Assembly (NCBI GenBank): GCA_021787935.1
Contig: JAJYLC010000012.1
Location: forward strand, 1 to 38,160
Origin: Chloroflexota bacterium
GTDB lineage: Bacteria; Chloroflexota; Dehalococcoidia; SZUA-161
Direction: 5' to 3'
DNA length: 38,160 nt
The notes beneath the pieces were generated by a model that saw only the letters and a program-made list of their open reading frames with translations, was not told where the DNA came from and did not search any database. How positions within the stretch are numbered: position 1 is the first letter of the stretch; each line of letters begins with the position of its first letter. Positions 24,479 through 32,145 of the stretch are shown here, piece after piece. The translations under genes were made by a program, and so were the position numbers.

Positions 24479-24916
24479 ATGAATACAAAGGAGTTACAGG
24501 AACAGATCATCTCGGACATGAAGCAATGGCAGAAAGCTGAGAACGCGTCGGTGGCGTCAACAGGTCGCATCATCGAGAAGACGAAAAACCCTGTGGTACG
24601 CCTGGTTATGGAGATCATTCAACGGGACTCCAAGATGCATTATCAGGTGCAAGGTTTCATTGCCGATAGCCTCGGAGAAAAGACGGTTAGCTTGACTCCC
24701 GAGGAGTTGGCCCAGGTCTGGGAAATGATCGAGCAGCATATACAACTGGAGAAAAAGATGATAGAAGCTGCTGGACAGCTACTAGCCTCCTTAAAGGGCA
24801 AGCACATGGTTATACAACAATATCTGATAGATTACCTGTTAGAAGATGAGACTAAACACAACAACCTGCTGGACCGATTGAGTGGGATCAAAACGAAGAT
24901 GTATCCTTATGGCTGA
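24479..24916 (+). CDS. Ferritin-like four-helix protein
   Basis: A 145-residue all-alpha protein with the spacing of a ferritin-like diiron bundle. Candidate ligands are Glu21 (QKAENAS) in helix 1, Asp-x-x-His (RDSKMHY, about 50-53) in helix 2, Glu in IQLEKKMIEAA in helix 3 and Glu-x-x-His (LEDETKHNN) in helix 4. This resembles rubrerythrin-type domains without the rubredoxin tail, so iron binding or peroxide handling is plausible but not shown. The use of Asp rather than Glu in helix 2 is unusual. The Shine-Dalgarno AAGGAGGT is near perfect. It shares an upstream box with the lipoprotein and rubrerythrin genes, which hints at common control. Confidence 0.65.
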   Translation: MNTKELQEQIISDMKQWQKAENASVASTGRIIEKTKNPVVRLVMEIIQRDSKMHYQVQGFIADSLGEKTVSLTPEELAQVWEMIEQHIQLEKKMIEAAGQLLASLKGKHMVIQQYLIDYLLEDETKHNNLLDRLSGIKTKMYPYG

Positions 24917-25242
24917 TGATTAAGTGTAAAAATGACATTAGTCAGATCAGGATAAAGCATCCCGAGGTCGCCTGCCAGCGTTCCACATATCTTAATTCAA
25001 AAATTGTTCCCATTCGTAGGGTCACAACGTGCTGTGCCAAAAACCGTGGGGTGTGCAGGCGAAAATCCTGACCTTTTCAACGTTTTCCCTCTCGCTTTTT
25101 TGACTTTGTCATGGTGGATGTGAAACAATATGCGGAGTGGTGATATATTAAATAGAAAGTGGTTAATGAAAAAAAGACGGTAACAGTGTGTTTGTGTCTT
25201 CTGGTCGGCCGCCCCGAGTATTGTTTAGAAAAGGAGAGATAA
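24917..25242. other. 326-bp gene-free region with shared box copy C
   Basis: Contains copy C of the upstream box (25062-25114), an A+T-rich stretch around 25140-25180 likely to hold the lipoprotein promoter, and the Shine-Dalgarno AAGGAGAG before ATG 25243. TCGCCTGC near 24967 and GCAGGCGA near 25055 form an 8-bp inverted repeat about 80 bases apart. No ORF or RNA gene is recognisable. Confidence 0.4.
25062..25114 (+). promoter_or_regulatory. Shared upstream box, copy C (weaker)
   Basis: Begins AAAATCCTGACC and contains TTTTCCCTCTCGC and TTTTTTGACTTTG. The first 32 positions match copy A at 21 places, including an identical 10-base TTTCCCTCTC at the same offset; the end is shifted by one base. 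It lies 128 bases before the lipoprotein gene. Confidence 0.35.
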
Positions 25243-25680
25243 ATGAAACGAAGGTCTATCCGCTGGTATATCTTACCACTTTTCATCCTGCTGGTGCTCG
25301 TCTTGTTTTTTTCCGCATCCTGCCTCGGATCTCAGAGCAAACCGGTCAGCGCCTTCTATGACTCAGGAGCCAACGATCTCATCATGACCGGTACTCAGTT
25401 CGGCCAGTACGTACTGTTCCGCTTTGACACCAGTGCTTCGGAGCATATACTGACCACGCCGAGTGCGGCAGATATCGTTTCTCGTTTCTCGTCCCCGGTT
25501 GTGGGCTCGGTGTCTGTTTTGGCGGTGACAGCGGATGGGAGTAATATCGTTACACTCAAGGGTGGCGCGAATGTTATTGTTAAGCCCAGCGCCTCGACGG
25601 TTGCCGGAAACACCACGCTTACGTTATTCTGCGAGCTCGACAACGTGACCAAGGGCAGCGAAGCCGTGACTTTTTATTAG
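25243..25680 (+). CDS. Putative lipoprotein of unknown function
   Basis: A 145-residue exported protein. The N-terminus MKRRSIRWY is basic, followed by a hydrophobic core and a lipobox-like FSASC at residues 23-27, so Cys27 would be lipidated and the protein anchored outside the cell membrane. The mature part is rich in Ser, Thr, Val and Gly with alternating beta-like strands, suggesting a small beta-sandwich; no known domain is recognised. AAGGAGAG precedes the ATG. The isochorismatase-fold gene follows after 57 bases and may be cotranscribed, although no functional link is evident. Confidence 0.7.
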   Translation: MKRRSIRWYILPLFILLVLVLFFSASCLGSQSKPVSAFYDSGANDLIMTGTQFGQYVLFRFDTSASEHILTTPSAADIVSRFSSPVVGSVSVLAVTADGSNIVTLKGGANVIVKPSASTVAGNTTLTLFCELDNVTKGSEAVTFY

Positions 25681-25737
25681 CCGGTGCCGAGGGGAGCAGC
25701 CGAGGAATAAGCTGTATGTAAGTGGAGGAGGAAGGGA

Positions 25738-26367
25738 ATGAAAACACTGGGTAAACTGACGATTTTTGAGAATCTTAAAGAAATCGCTAATCCGGAATAT
25801 ACAGCGCTCGTTCTCTGGGACTGCCAGAACGCGCTGGTCGACCACATCTTCGATAAGGAAGAGTTTCTGGCTAACCTCAAAGCGCTTCTTACCGCCGCCC
25901 GCCGCCGTAAAATCCCTGTAATCTATACCAAAATCACGCCGCTGCCCACTGGCTACCAGTCCGGCTGGGGCATCTACCAGGCCATGAAACGCTTCGGTAT
26001 AGACGACCCCTCTAAAATCCCCGTTTTCATGAAGCCGGGCAGTCCCGAAGCCGAAATTGCCGCTCCTCTGGCGCCAGCCGACGGCGAGGTAGTTATCAAC
26101 AAGCATTCGCCCAGCATCTTTTTTGGCACCAATTTCGAGCAACTGATGCGCTTCCGCGGCGTACAGACTATTCTCTTTACGGGCATCGCCACTGAGTACG
26201 GCGTCGAGCATAGCGCCCGCGAAGCCGCCATCCGCGGCTTCTACACTGTTGTAGTCTCCGACTGCGCCTCCTCGACCGACAAAACAGCGCACGAGATGGC
26301 ACTCAAGATACTGCCGCGCATGTGCCTGGTGCAGTCCTCGAAGGATATTATGAAAGAATGGGCTTAA
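25738..26367 (+). CDS. Isochorismatase-fold hydrolase lacking the catalytic Cys
   Basis: A 209-residue protein with the isochorismatase-like fold. The catalytic Asp is Asp28 in LWDCQNALVD and the lysine is Lys122 in INKHSPSIFFG. The third residue, normally Cys in nicotinamidase and other cysteine hydrolases of this fold, is Gly155 (ATEYGVEHSARE). True isochorismatases such as EntB also have Gly at the nucleophile position, so a non-thiol reaction is possible. The substrate is unknown; no siderophore, menaquinone or phenazine genes are nearby. GGAGG and GGAAGGG precede the ATG. It converges on cvpA. Confidence 0.85.
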   Translation: MKTLGKLTIFENLKEIANPEYTALVLWDCQNALVDHIFDKEEFLANLKALLTAARRRKIPVIYTKITPLPTGYQSGWGIYQAMKRFGIDDPSKIPVFMKPGSPEAEIAAPLAPADGEVVINKHSPSIFFGTNFEQLMRFRGVQTILFTGIATEYGVEHSAREAAIRGFYTVVVSDCASSTDKTAHEMALKILPRMCLVQSSKDIMKEWA

Positions 26368-26436
26368 TATAATAGCCTCTTGACCCGGTTCACAGGACGG
26401 TCAAAGCGCGGCTTTCAAGATATCTTTGCTTTCCTG

Positions 26437-26922
26437 TCATTTTTGGAAAAACTGTTTGACGTGGTCGAAACTTCCGGGAAGGAAAGAAAGCGCCAGTGGA
26501 AATTTCTCCACCAGGAAAGCAGCGACTACGGAACCGGATATCGGGGATACTCCGATTGAGTGATTGAGCAGTATAGATAGAATAGCGCCGGCGATGAACC
26601 CGCCCAGCAGCGCACCCAGAACGAATCCGGCCAGGTGATTCAACCAGTCGAGCAGTACCAGTTTCAGGAAACGGTGCACTATCATTGTTACAATAAAAGC
26701 AGCTATCATAAAAAGGATGACGATCACCACAAACGCAGCTATATAAGCGGCGGTGGAGTGCCCGTGGAAGCCATGGGCCAGGCCGGTATAGTAGCGTCCT
26801 GCTACCACGATGCCGGCAATCAGACCGATGATAGGAATAAGGGTGCTTATCAGGCCGCGCATGAGCCCCCAGATTGCCATTATAAGTAAGAAAATACCTA
26901 GCACGACATCAAGCCAGTTCAT
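26437..26922 (-). CDS. cvpA: CvpA family membrane protein
   Basis: A 161-residue protein with four membrane segments (about 5-21, 27-44, 60-84 and 98-121) and the CvpA/colicin V production pattern: N-terminal NWLDVVLGIFLLIMAIWGLMRG, then a central segment ending in a basic loop, and GFVLGALLGGFIAGAIL. The molecular role of CvpA is unresolved; roles in envelope stress and biofilm formation are reported. GGGAGG lies about ten bases before the ATG, with GAGG directly at it. It is divergent from the glycosyltransferase and converges on the isochorismatase-fold gene. Confidence 0.85.
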   Translation of the reverse strand: MNWLDVVLGIFLLIMAIWGLMRGLISTLIPIIGLIAGIVVAGRYYTGLAHGFHGHSTAAYIAAFVVIVILFMIAAFIVTMIVHRFLKLVLLDWLNHLAGFVLGALLGGFIAGAILSILLNHSIGVSPISGSVVAAFLVEKFPLALSFLPGSFDHVKQFFQK

Positions 26923-27118
26923 CCTCTGAAGACCTCCCTTCTCATAAATACCTCTATGTCAATATAATATTGTGCCAAGGTTAACAGACCCGCGGTGTAA
27001 AAGTCATAAAATCCAGAGCAATAATATTAAAAATATCTTACATTTAGCAGTTGGATTTACACCTTTCTCGGCTATCTCAGCGCCTTCTGTGGTGGACTGC
27101 CTCAGAAAAAGCTTTGCC

Positions 27119-27147
27119 TTGACAAACGTCCTGCTATCGCATATAAA
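27119..27147 (+). promoter_or_regulatory. Consensus promoter giving a leaderless glycosyltransferase mRNA
   Basis: Perfect TTGACA (27119-27124), a 17-bp spacer and TATAAA (27142-27147). Only eight bases separate the -10 box from ATG 27156, so the transcript should begin within about two bases of the start codon. Confidence 0.75.
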
Positions 27148-27155
27148 GGCCTTAA

Positions 27156-28391
27156 ATGAAGATTTGCCTCCTGACCTACAGGGGAAATATGTATTGCGGC
27201 GGGCAGGGGGTCTATATATGCTATCTGGCCGGAGCGCTCCAGGAGCTGGGGCATGAAGTCCATATAGTATCAGGCCCGCCATATCCCACACCCCCTGAAG
27301 GCGTCAAGCTGCACAAACTGCCGGGACTCAACCTGTACGAGACCAGCAGCCTCTCCTCGCTGTCGAGCCCTCTTCAGGCCTTGACGCCGCTCAATCTCTA
27401 TGAAATTGCTGCGGTGCATATCGGGTTCTTCCCCGATATATTCACCTTCAGCATGAGGGCTTACTTCAAGCTGCGCGACCTCATGTCCCAGGAAAGGTTT
27501 GACGTCATTCACGATAACCAGACCCTGGGCTACGGCCTGCTCTTGATGAAAAGCCTCGGCGTGCCTATTGTCGCTACCATACATCATCCCATCACTGTCG
27601 ACCTCGCAGCCTCCCTGGCCCAAGCCGATACCTTCAGGCGCGGCGTCAGATGGGCCATGTTCTATTCCTTCCTCAACATGCAGGGCATTGTCAGCAGGCG
27701 CATGGCAAGGGTGATCACTGTCTCCCAGTCCTCGGCTGAAGACACTGCCCGCGCCTTCAAATTGCGCAAAGACAGGGTCAGGGTTGTCTATAACGGCATT
27801 GATACCGACATGTTCAGGCGGCTCGACGGCGTCGGGAAAGAGCCCAACAGCCTGGTCGTAGTGGGTAAAGTCGAGGATAAGACCAAGGGGATTCCATACC
27901 TGCTGGAGGCGGTTAAACTGCTGAAAGGCGACGTTGATGTTAAACTCTACGTCGTGGGCAAGCAGGAAGCCAGCGAGGGTTATGGCACGAACCTGGCGCA
28001 GCAGCTCGGCATCTCTGACAGAATCACCTTCACCGGCTATGTCAGCACGGAGGAGCTGGTCAGGCTCTACTCCTCTTCAGAGATAGGGGTTACGTCCTCT
28101 GTCTACGAAGGTTTCGGATTGCCTGCGGCAGAAGCGATGTCATGCGGAACTCCTGTCATAGCTACCAGAGCGGGGGCATTGCCTGAGATAGTAGGCGACG
28201 GTGCAGCCGGGATTCTGGTGCCGCCTGCAGACCCGCAGGCGCTGGCAGCAGCGATAAAACGACTTCTGGCAGATAAGCTGCTGAAGCAGAAGATGGGGCA
28301 GGCAGCCCGGAAGAGGATCGAGGACTTCTTTAGCTGGCAGGCGGCAGCCCGGAAGACCGTTGAGGTCTACCGCGAACTTATGTATCCCTAG
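27156..28391 (+). CDS. Glycosyltransferase family 4 protein
   Basis: A 411-residue GT-B fold retaining glycosyltransferase. The N-terminal domain starts MKICLLTYRGNMYCGGQGVYICYLAGALQ, with the Gly-rich loop near residue 15. The C-terminal nucleotide-sugar domain includes VVGKVEDKTKGIPYLLEA, then YEGFGLPAAEAMSCGTPVIA (about 311-330) with the E-x7-E motif and GILVPPADPQALA. It probably transfers a sugar from a nucleotide donor to a lipid or cell-surface acceptor, in the cytosol or at the inner membrane face. It is a lone gene with its own strong promoter and almost no leader. Confidence 0.92.
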   Translation: MKICLLTYRGNMYCGGQGVYICYLAGALQELGHEVHIVSGPPYPTPPEGVKLHKLPGLNLYETSSLSSLSSPLQALTPLNLYEIAAVHIGFFPDIFTFSMRAYFKLRDLMSQERFDVIHDNQTLGYGLLLMKSLGVPIVATIHHPITVDLAASLAQADTFRRGVRWAMFYSFLNMQGIVSRRMARVITVSQSSAEDTARAFKLRKDRVRVVYNGIDTDMFRRLDGVGKEPNSLVVVGKVEDKTKGIPYLLEAVKLLKGDVDVKLYVVGKQEASEGYGTNLAQQLGISDRITFTGYVSTEELVRLYSSSEIGVTSSVYEGFGLPAAEAMSCGTPVIATRAGALPEIVGDGAAGILVPPADPQALAAAIKRLLADKLLKQKMGQAARKRIEDFFSWQAAARKTVEVYRELMYP

Positions 28392-28452
28392 GTTTGTGTT
28401 TGGTTCCAGATACGTCATTGAGCTTCTACTCAGCCAATTTAACAATTACCCC

Positions 28453-28507
28453 AAAATGTGATAACTTTTTAACCTTTCCTCGCCTCATGTTATGACTTCG
28501 TTATCTC
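28453..28507 (+). promoter_or_regulatory. Shared 55-bp upstream box, copy B
   Basis: Begins AAAATGTGATAAC, continues TTTTTAACCTTTCC and ends TTATGACTTCGTTATCTC. It matches copy A (24270-24324) at 40 of 55 positions without gaps. It ends 55 bases before the rubrerythrin ATG, so the A+T-rich tail (CATAAT, TACAAT) between them probably contains the -10 element. Confidence 0.5.
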
Positions 28508-28562
28508 CCATATATATCATAATATTTGATACAATAAAATTGTGATTAAAGGAGGTTGAAGC

Positions 28563-29111
28563 ATGCACGACATTACATCGGCCAATCTGCATAACGCCTA
28601 TGGTGGTGAGTCTATGGCTCACATGCGCTACGGGACCTGGGGCGATAAGGCAGAGAAGGATGGTTTCCCCAATACTGCGCGTCTGTTCAGAGCGATTACC
28701 TTTGCCGAAAAGATTCACGCCAACAATCACTTCAGGGAGTTGAAGAATTTGGTGGGCGGCTTTGTCTGTAACTCTGCGGCTGTCTTCGGAATTGGTCCCA
28801 CGTCGCAGAATCTGCAGGGAGGTATTGACGGCGAGACTTACGAGATCAACGAGATGTATCCCACCTTTCTGGAGACAGCGAAGTTCCAGGGTGAGAAGGG
28901 CGCCGAGCGGAGCTTCTTCTATGCACTGTCCTCCGAGAAAACCCATGCTGCCTTCTTCCAGAAAGCAAAGTCGGCTGTCGACTCAGGCAAGGATGTACAG
29001 TTGGGACCTATGCAGATATGCACTGTGTGCGGCTGGACTTATGAAGGCGAGGCCCCTGACGTATGCCCTATATGCGGGGCCAAAAAAGACAAGTTCCGCA
29101 CTTTCGCTTGA
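28563..29111 (+). CDS. rbr: Rubrerythrin
   Basis: A 182-residue peroxide-scavenging protein of anaerobes. The ferritin-like diiron domain (about 1-140) carries ligands in GGESMAHMRY, FAEKIHANNHF, EINEMYPTF and SSEKTHAAFF. A C-terminal rubredoxin domain follows with CTVCGW (about 157-162) and CPICGAKKDKFRTF (about 170 onward), the four Cys binding one iron. It would reduce hydrogen peroxide using electrons from rubredoxin or related carriers. AAAGGAGG lies seven bases upstream of the ATG. It heads a unit with the glutaredoxin-like and FTR-rubredoxin genes. Confidence 0.95.
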   Translation: MHDITSANLHNAYGGESMAHMRYGTWGDKAEKDGFPNTARLFRAITFAEKIHANNHFRELKNLVGGFVCNSAAVFGIGPTSQNLQGGIDGETYEINEMYPTFLETAKFQGEKGAERSFFYALSSEKTHAAFFQKAKSAVDSGKDVQLGPMQICTVCGWTYEGEAPDVCPICGAKKDKFRTFA

Positions 29112-29153
29112 TTCTGACAGGGGACATATTCGATTCGAGAAGAAAGAGGAATA

Positions 29154-29456
29154 ATGAAACTTGAAAAGTATGCCAAGAAGGTGCCTGGCAAGAGAAAAGG
29201 CGACATACTTCTGTTCGCGCTGAGCACCTGCGGGTGGTGCCGCAAGACGAAGAATTTGCTTGATACCCTCGGCGTAGGGTATAGATACATAGACGTTGAC
29301 CTGCTGGACGGCGAGGCAAGAAATGAAGTGATGGCGGAGCTTGACCGCTGGAACAAGGCGCATTCTTTCCCATCAGTAGTGATAGACGATGATAGGTGCA
29401 TAGTCGGCTTTCAGGAGGACAAGATCACGCAGGCGGTAGGCGGTGGAAAGAACTGA
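29154..29456 (+). CDS. Glutaredoxin/NrdH-like thiol-disulfide protein
   Basis: A 100-residue thioredoxin-fold protein with active-site [10 protein letters not shown] (Cys26, Cys29). Strand and helix order fits the glutaredoxin/NrdH group: DILLFAL before the motif, [11 protein letters not shown] after it and FPSVVIDD with the cis-Pro. It would exchange disulfides in the cytosol. The next gene, a ferredoxin:thioredoxin-reductase-type protein, overlaps its end by 14 bases, so the FTR-like protein is the likely electron donor. It begins 42 bases after rubrerythrin. Confidence 0.88.
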   Translation: MKLEKYAKKVPGKRKGDILLFALSTCGWCRKTKNLLDTLGVGYRYIDVDLLDGEARNEVMAELDRWNKAHSFPSVVIDDDRCIVGFQEDKITQAVGGGKN

Positions 29457-30099
29457 GGTCGGCGACAAAGCGGTAGATGCCCTCTACCAGCGGCTGAACC
29501 GGGAAGCCGAAGAAGGTGGGTATCACCTTAACCCTGATGTGGGTTTCACCAAAGACCTTGTCAGAAGCCTGCTGGTTAACGAAAAACGCTATGGCTACTG
29601 GGCCTGCCCCTGCCGTCTCGCCTCGGGCGTTAAGGAAGATGACCTTGACATAATATGTCCCTGCGACTACAGGGATGCCGATGTAGACGAGTATGGAGGA
29701 TGCTACTGCGCGCTCTATGTATCCACTGAGGTATTAGAGGGTAAAAAAGTAGCTGGTCCGATACCCGAGCGGCGGCCTCCGGAGCAGGAAAGGAAGAGGC
29801 TGAAAGAAGAGGCCTCGAAGCTAAAAGCTAAGGGCGCAGCACAGCCTGTTTCACTGCCCGTTTGGCGCTGCACGGTATGCGGATACCTGTGTGCCAGAGA
29901 CGGGCCGTCTGAAATCTGCCCCGTATGCAAGGCGAAAAAGGACAGGTTCGAAAAATTCATAGACGTGGGGGCCGCATTTTCTGTTACGGTGCCTGTGTGG
30001 CACTGCAGGGTGTGCGGCTATCTCTGCGCACGGAACGAGCCTCCCGAGGTCTGCCCGATATGCAAAGCGAAAAAGGACCGGTTCGAAAGATTCTTGTAG
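29443..30099 (+). CDS. Ferredoxin:thioredoxin reductase catalytic domain fused to two rubredoxins
   Basis: A 218-residue fusion. Residues 1-100 form the FTR catalytic (FtrB-type) domain with three Cys pairs: CPC (55, 57), CPC (72, 74) and CYC (87, 89). The last is CHC in plant-type FTR, so the His near the cluster is Tyr here. A charged linker (105-138) leads to two nearly identical 34-residue rubredoxin modules (139-172 and 184-217; Cys 143/146/159/162 and 188/191/204/207) sharing 26 of 34 residues, a recent duplication. The rubredoxins could feed electrons to the [4Fe-4S] centre that reduces the upstream glutaredoxin-like protein. It starts at GTG 29443, overlapping that gene. The TAG stop lies in a REP-like GTAG. 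Confidence 0.87.
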   Translation: MERTEVGDKAVDALYQRLNREAEEGGYHLNPDVGFTKDLVRSLLVNEKRYGYWACPCRLASGVKEDDLDIICPCDYRDADVDEYGGCYCALYVSTEVLEGKKVAGPIPERRPPEQERKRLKEEASKLKAKGAAQPVSLPVWRCTVCGYLCARDGPSEICPVCKAKKDRFEKFIDVGAAFSVTVPVWHCRVCGYLCARNEPPEVCPICKAKKDRFERFL

Positions 30100-30265
30100 G
30101 GGCGAGTCTCCACAACCATTCCGACGGAAGTCGGAACCCAGTCACGACCAATATACTTCTCTTACAAATCTGTCCATTCCGTGATCATAATAGCTAGTCA
30201 TGCAACTGGATTCCGTTTTTCAACGGAATGGAAGCGTTTTATCCTGAGCACTGGATTCGTAAACC
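30096..30265. repeat. REP-like head and two imperfect palindromes downstream of the redox operon
   Basis: GTAGGGGCGAG (30096-30106) begins at the FTR gene stop codon but its hairpin has decayed. TTCCGAC-GGAA-GTCGGAA (around 30120) and ATTCCGTT-TTTC-AACGGAAT (around 30213) are further stem-loops with a shared ATTCCG arm. The stretch lies between convergent genes, so these may act as terminators. Confidence 0.45.
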
Positions 30266-31282
30266 TCAGTGCAGGGTAGTTTTCATCCAGTCGGCAATCG
30301 CCTTAACCACATCAGGGGAGATAGGTCCCCGATCCTCATAGTAAAGCTGCGGGCTTGGCTGGCCAGGAGTAGGGCGGAACATGTGGTCGAGGTTAGCGAA
30401 GGTAATTAATTTCACGTCTTTATTCCCGCCTTCGATGAAAGCTTCCTTTAGCAGTTGTGATTCCTCAGGTATATTCGTGAACAAGTCCTTGTCTCCCTGC
30501 AGGATCAGGGCAGGGCATTTGATCTTCTTGGCGTAGTCAGCGCCGGATATATCCATAACCGCCTTTACGTATTCATACTGAAAGCTTTCGGAAGGCGGCA
30601 TAGTCGACAGGTCGAGTTGACCTGAACGGAGCAGGTCATATATCGCATTTTGCCTGGCAACTGCTGCGGCAACGTCGGTACTGTTACCTCCCTGAGATTT
30701 CACCAGCCACTCGATCTGTTCGTCGAGTACCTCGCTCATGGGATTGGCCGGCGTAGCCATAACGCATACTGCGGCTATACTGTCATTCCCGGCAGCCTCC
30801 ATCAGGGCCCACAGGCCGCCGAGGCTGTGTCCCACCAGCGCAATACGCTTGGGGTCAACGGATGGATTATCTTTGAGGAAAGCAACCGCTGCTTTGAGGT
30901 CGCGTAGTGAGGGCTCCGGGAAGTCCCCGCCTTCTCCGGTGCTGTTCCCAACGCCTCGTTTATCGTAACGCAGGGTGACAAAGCCTTCCTGGGCTAGGGC
31001 ATAAGCGATATCCTTGTAGGTAGAGCTCAATTTCAAGGGTTCGCCACTCCTGGGGTCAACATCTCCGTTGCGATCAAATGGCCCGCTGCCGGCGAGCACT
31101 ATCACGGCCGGGAACGGTCCCTTGCCCTCGGGGATTGTCAGGTTGCCCACGATATGCGAGTCTGTGGTCTGGAAAGACACCTCGCTTTCAGTGAATTTGC
31201 CAACCTTCGCCCCGCATCCACTGAACGCAGCCAATATCACCAGCACAGCGATTAGACCTGAGAGCGCTTTTGTTAAACCCAT
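30266..31282 (-). CDS. Alpha/beta-hydrolase lipoprotein
   Basis: A 338-residue exported hydrolase. The N-terminus MGLTKALSGLIAVLVILAAFSGC is a lipoprotein signal with the lipobox FSGC, so the enzyme would be anchored on the outer face of the membrane. The alpha/beta-hydrolase core shows VIVLAGSGPFDRNGD (oxyanion region), LRYDKRGVGNS and the nucleophile elbow GHSLGG. The late Asp is probably in LILQGDKDLF and the His in NLDHMFRP. Esterase or peptidase activity is likely; the substrate is unknown. I chose ATG 31282 (AAAGGA seven bases upstream) over the in-frame ATG 31309, whose AAAGG is too close. It follows the crotonase gene closely and is probably the last gene of that operon. Confidence 0.85.
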   Translation of the reverse strand: MGLTKALSGLIAVLVILAAFSGCGAKVGKFTESEVSFQTTDSHIVGNLTIPEGKGPFPAVIVLAGSGPFDRNGDVDPRSGEPLKLSSTYKDIAYALAQEGFVTLRYDKRGVGNSTGEGGDFPEPSLRDLKAAVAFLKDNPSVDPKRIALVGHSLGGLWALMEAAGNDSIAAVCVMATPANPMSEVLDEQIEWLVKSQGGNSTDVAAAVARQNAIYDLLRSGQLDLSTMPPSESFQYEYVKAVMDISGADYAKKIKCPALILQGDKDLFTNIPEESQLLKEAFIEGGNKDVKLITFANLDHMFRPTPGQPSPQLYYEDRGPISPDVVKAIADWMKTTLH

Positions 31283-31335
31283 GAGTTTGTCCTTTCTGTA
31301 CCCATTCACCTTTCTTATCAGCGGCGGCCGCTAAA

Positions 31336-32121
31336 TCACTTACCGCGGAAGATGGGCGGTCTCTTTTCCTTAAACGCCTTTATCGCTTCTTGGTAGTCCT
31401 CGGTCACAATTAGTATAGATTGCACGTCCATAGCATCTTCGAGCCCAAATTTGGCCTCCCTCTGCTGGAAGTTTCTGTTGATGAGCTGCTTGCCCATTCC
31501 CAATGCCAGAGGAGCCTTTTGCGCCATCTTCAACGCGATTTTATGTACCTCATCTTTAAAGACTTCCTGAGGGAAAATTTGATTTATCAGCCCCAGCTCT
31601 TCCGCCCTCTTGGCCGTGATGCTGTCACCGCTCAGTATGAACCCCTTTGCCCTTGCCAGGCCCATTAACCAGGGCAGGCGGACAGTGGCGCCGGAATCGG
31701 GAACAATGCCGAAGTTTATCTCCGGCAGAGAAAAAGTGGCACTGTCCACGGAGTATCTCAAATCGCAGCAGATGGCAAACTCCAGGCCGCCGCCGATAGC
31801 CGGGCCGTTCAGAGCTGCGATAGTCAGCTTTTGTATATCCTCGAATTCGTTGAACACCCTGTTCCAGTACCTGCGCTGCCGCCAGCGGAAAGTCGCCGGA
31901 GTCAGCGTTGATAGAATCTCCAGGTCTGCACCTGCCGAAAAGTATCTGCCTGCCCCTGTCAGGACTATAACCCGCACATCCTCGTCCGCAATTATATCCT
32001 GAAGCAGGGACCATATCTCGTCCAGCATCTCGAAGTTTATGGCATTCAGTTTCGCCGGACGGTTGAGCGTAATAGTGCCTGTGCCCTCCGACTTTTCATA
32101 GACAATGTTTTTTAGCTCCAT
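31336..32121 (-). CDS. Enoyl-CoA hydratase/isomerase (crotonase) family protein
   Basis: A 261-residue crotonase. FSAGADL and NGPAIGGGLEFAICCD form the CoA-thioester oxyanion region. Both catalytic Glu of hydratases are present: the one in GGGLEFA and, 20 residues on, the one in SLPEINFG. Activity as an enoyl-CoA hydratase is therefore plausible. PDSGATVRLPW replaces the usual PGxGGTQRL, a small departure. It lies 24 bases after the acyl-CoA dehydrogenase on the same strand, matching the order dehydrogenation then hydration of a beta-oxidation-like route. Confidence 0.92.
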   Translation of the reverse strand: MELKNIVYEKSEGTGTITLNRPAKLNAINFEMLDEIWSLLQDIIADEDVRVIVLTGAGRYFSAGADLEILSTLTPATFRWRQRRYWNRVFNEFEDIQKLTIAALNGPAIGGGLEFAICCDLRYSVDSATFSLPEINFGIVPDSGATVRLPWLMGLARAKGFILSGDSITAKRAEELGLINQIFPQEVFKDEVHKIALKMAQKAPLALGMGKQLINRNFQQREAKFGLEDAMDVQSILIVTEDYQEAIKAFKEKRPPIFRGK

Positions 32122-32145
32122 TGCTCCGCCTTTCGACAGGTCTGC

